This document shows, in pieces, positions 6,767 to 6,898 of a stretch of DNA of 6,898 nt. The notes beneath the pieces were generated by a model that was not told where the DNA came from, did no database searches, and worked only from the letters and a program-made list of their open reading frames with translations. Made by a program: the position numbers and the translations under genes. The first letter of the stretch is position 1. Each line of letters begins with the position of its first letter. The DNA is from JBHIEE01 sp046760445 (lineage in GTDB: Bacteria > Acidobacteriota > Aminicenantia > JdFR-78). The stretch covers positions 1-6,898 of the forward strand of contig JBHIEE010000134.1 of assembly GCA_046760445.1 (NCBI GenBank). Direction: 5' to 3'.

Positions 6767-6898
6767 AAATTCCAATTACCGAATGACCCCGAACCAATCC
6801 TTCGCTTATCGCTCAGGATGGGACGGGGCAAGCCGAAACCAATTGGAATTTTGCCTGCCCCGTAGTTAAATCTAAAGGATTTATACTATCGGGGGTCA
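6767..6898. repeat. Nested palindromic repeat element, continues to the window edge
   Basis: This non-coding block has several interlocking inverted repeats. AAATTCCAATT (6767-6777) faces AATTGGAATTT (6841-6851). Between them is an imperfect hairpin closed by CCCCG/CGGGG (6787-6791, 6824-6828) with an ATCCT/AGGAT inner stem. A second hairpin at 6858-6894 pairs CCCCG, TAG+T and TAAATC with GATTTA, A+CTA and CGGGG, leaving two bulged T's. ACGGGGCA (6823-6830) also matches TGCCCCGT (6856-6863), and TGACCCC (6784-6790) matches GGGGTCA (6892-6898). No coding frame here is believable. It looks like a REP- or MITE-like composite of the kind scattered between genes. Confidence 0.7.

Noticed and set aside
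6646..6831. Leftward reading frame of 61 codons at the right edge
   Set aside because: It runs through the palindromic block and CCAAGCA array and overlaps the glycosyltransferase start in another frame; its residues are simply the translated repeats.

Overview
This AT-rich, lysine-rich window looks like a piece of a Candidate Phyla Radiation (Patescibacteria; Parcubacteria- or Microgenomates-like) genome. The assignment is an inference. It rests on a very short gamma-only DnaX, compact genes with almost no Shine-Dalgarno sequences, a tRNA without an encoded CCA, an HTH/LAGLIDADG-like protein type I associate with such genomes, and an unusual density of short tandem and palindromic repeats between genes. 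Every complete gene ends in TAA or TAG, and the standard bacterial code fits throughout.

Layout, left to right. Positions 1-1299 hold three leftward genes that look accessory: the N-terminal part of an NAD-dependent epimerase/dehydratase-like protein (cut by the window edge), a Nudix hydrolase, and a protein carrying only the C-terminal iron-sulfur (SPASM/twitch) part of a radical SAM enzyme. Positions 1315-1385 are tRNA-Gln(UUG), on the minus strand. Its 3' end lies 15 bases from the start of the radical SAM remnant, and its first 15 bases are also the last codons of a leftward HTH plus LAGLIDADG-like gene (1371-2060). Then come leftward dnaX (2125-3234) and a leftward GtrA-like membrane protein (3293-3892). 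Rightward cysS (3952-5343) diverges from the GtrA gene and has a well-spaced promoter placed for a leaderless mRNA. A three-hairpin intergenic region (5344-5504) separates cysS from a convergent GT4 glycosyltransferase (5505-6722). The right edge (6723-6898) is a non-coding block of heptamer repeats and nested palindromes.

How the parts relate. dnaX, cysS and tRNA-Gln are housekeeping genes of replication and translation. The glycosyltransferase, the GtrA-like protein and perhaps the epimerase fit cell-surface polysaccharide work. The tRNA-Gln seems to mark the junction between the housekeeping part and an accessory segment, with a truncated radical SAM gene on one side and a possible homing-type gene on the other.

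The most striking non-genic signals are three unrelated 7-bp repeat arrays: ATTCGTA between GtrA and dnaX, GAGACAG inside the coding region of cysS, and CCAAGCA just upstream of the glycosyltransferase. There is also an inverted repeat placed around the promoter of the HTH/LAGLIDADG-like gene. No CRISPR array, insertion sequence or clear new multi-gene system is visible.
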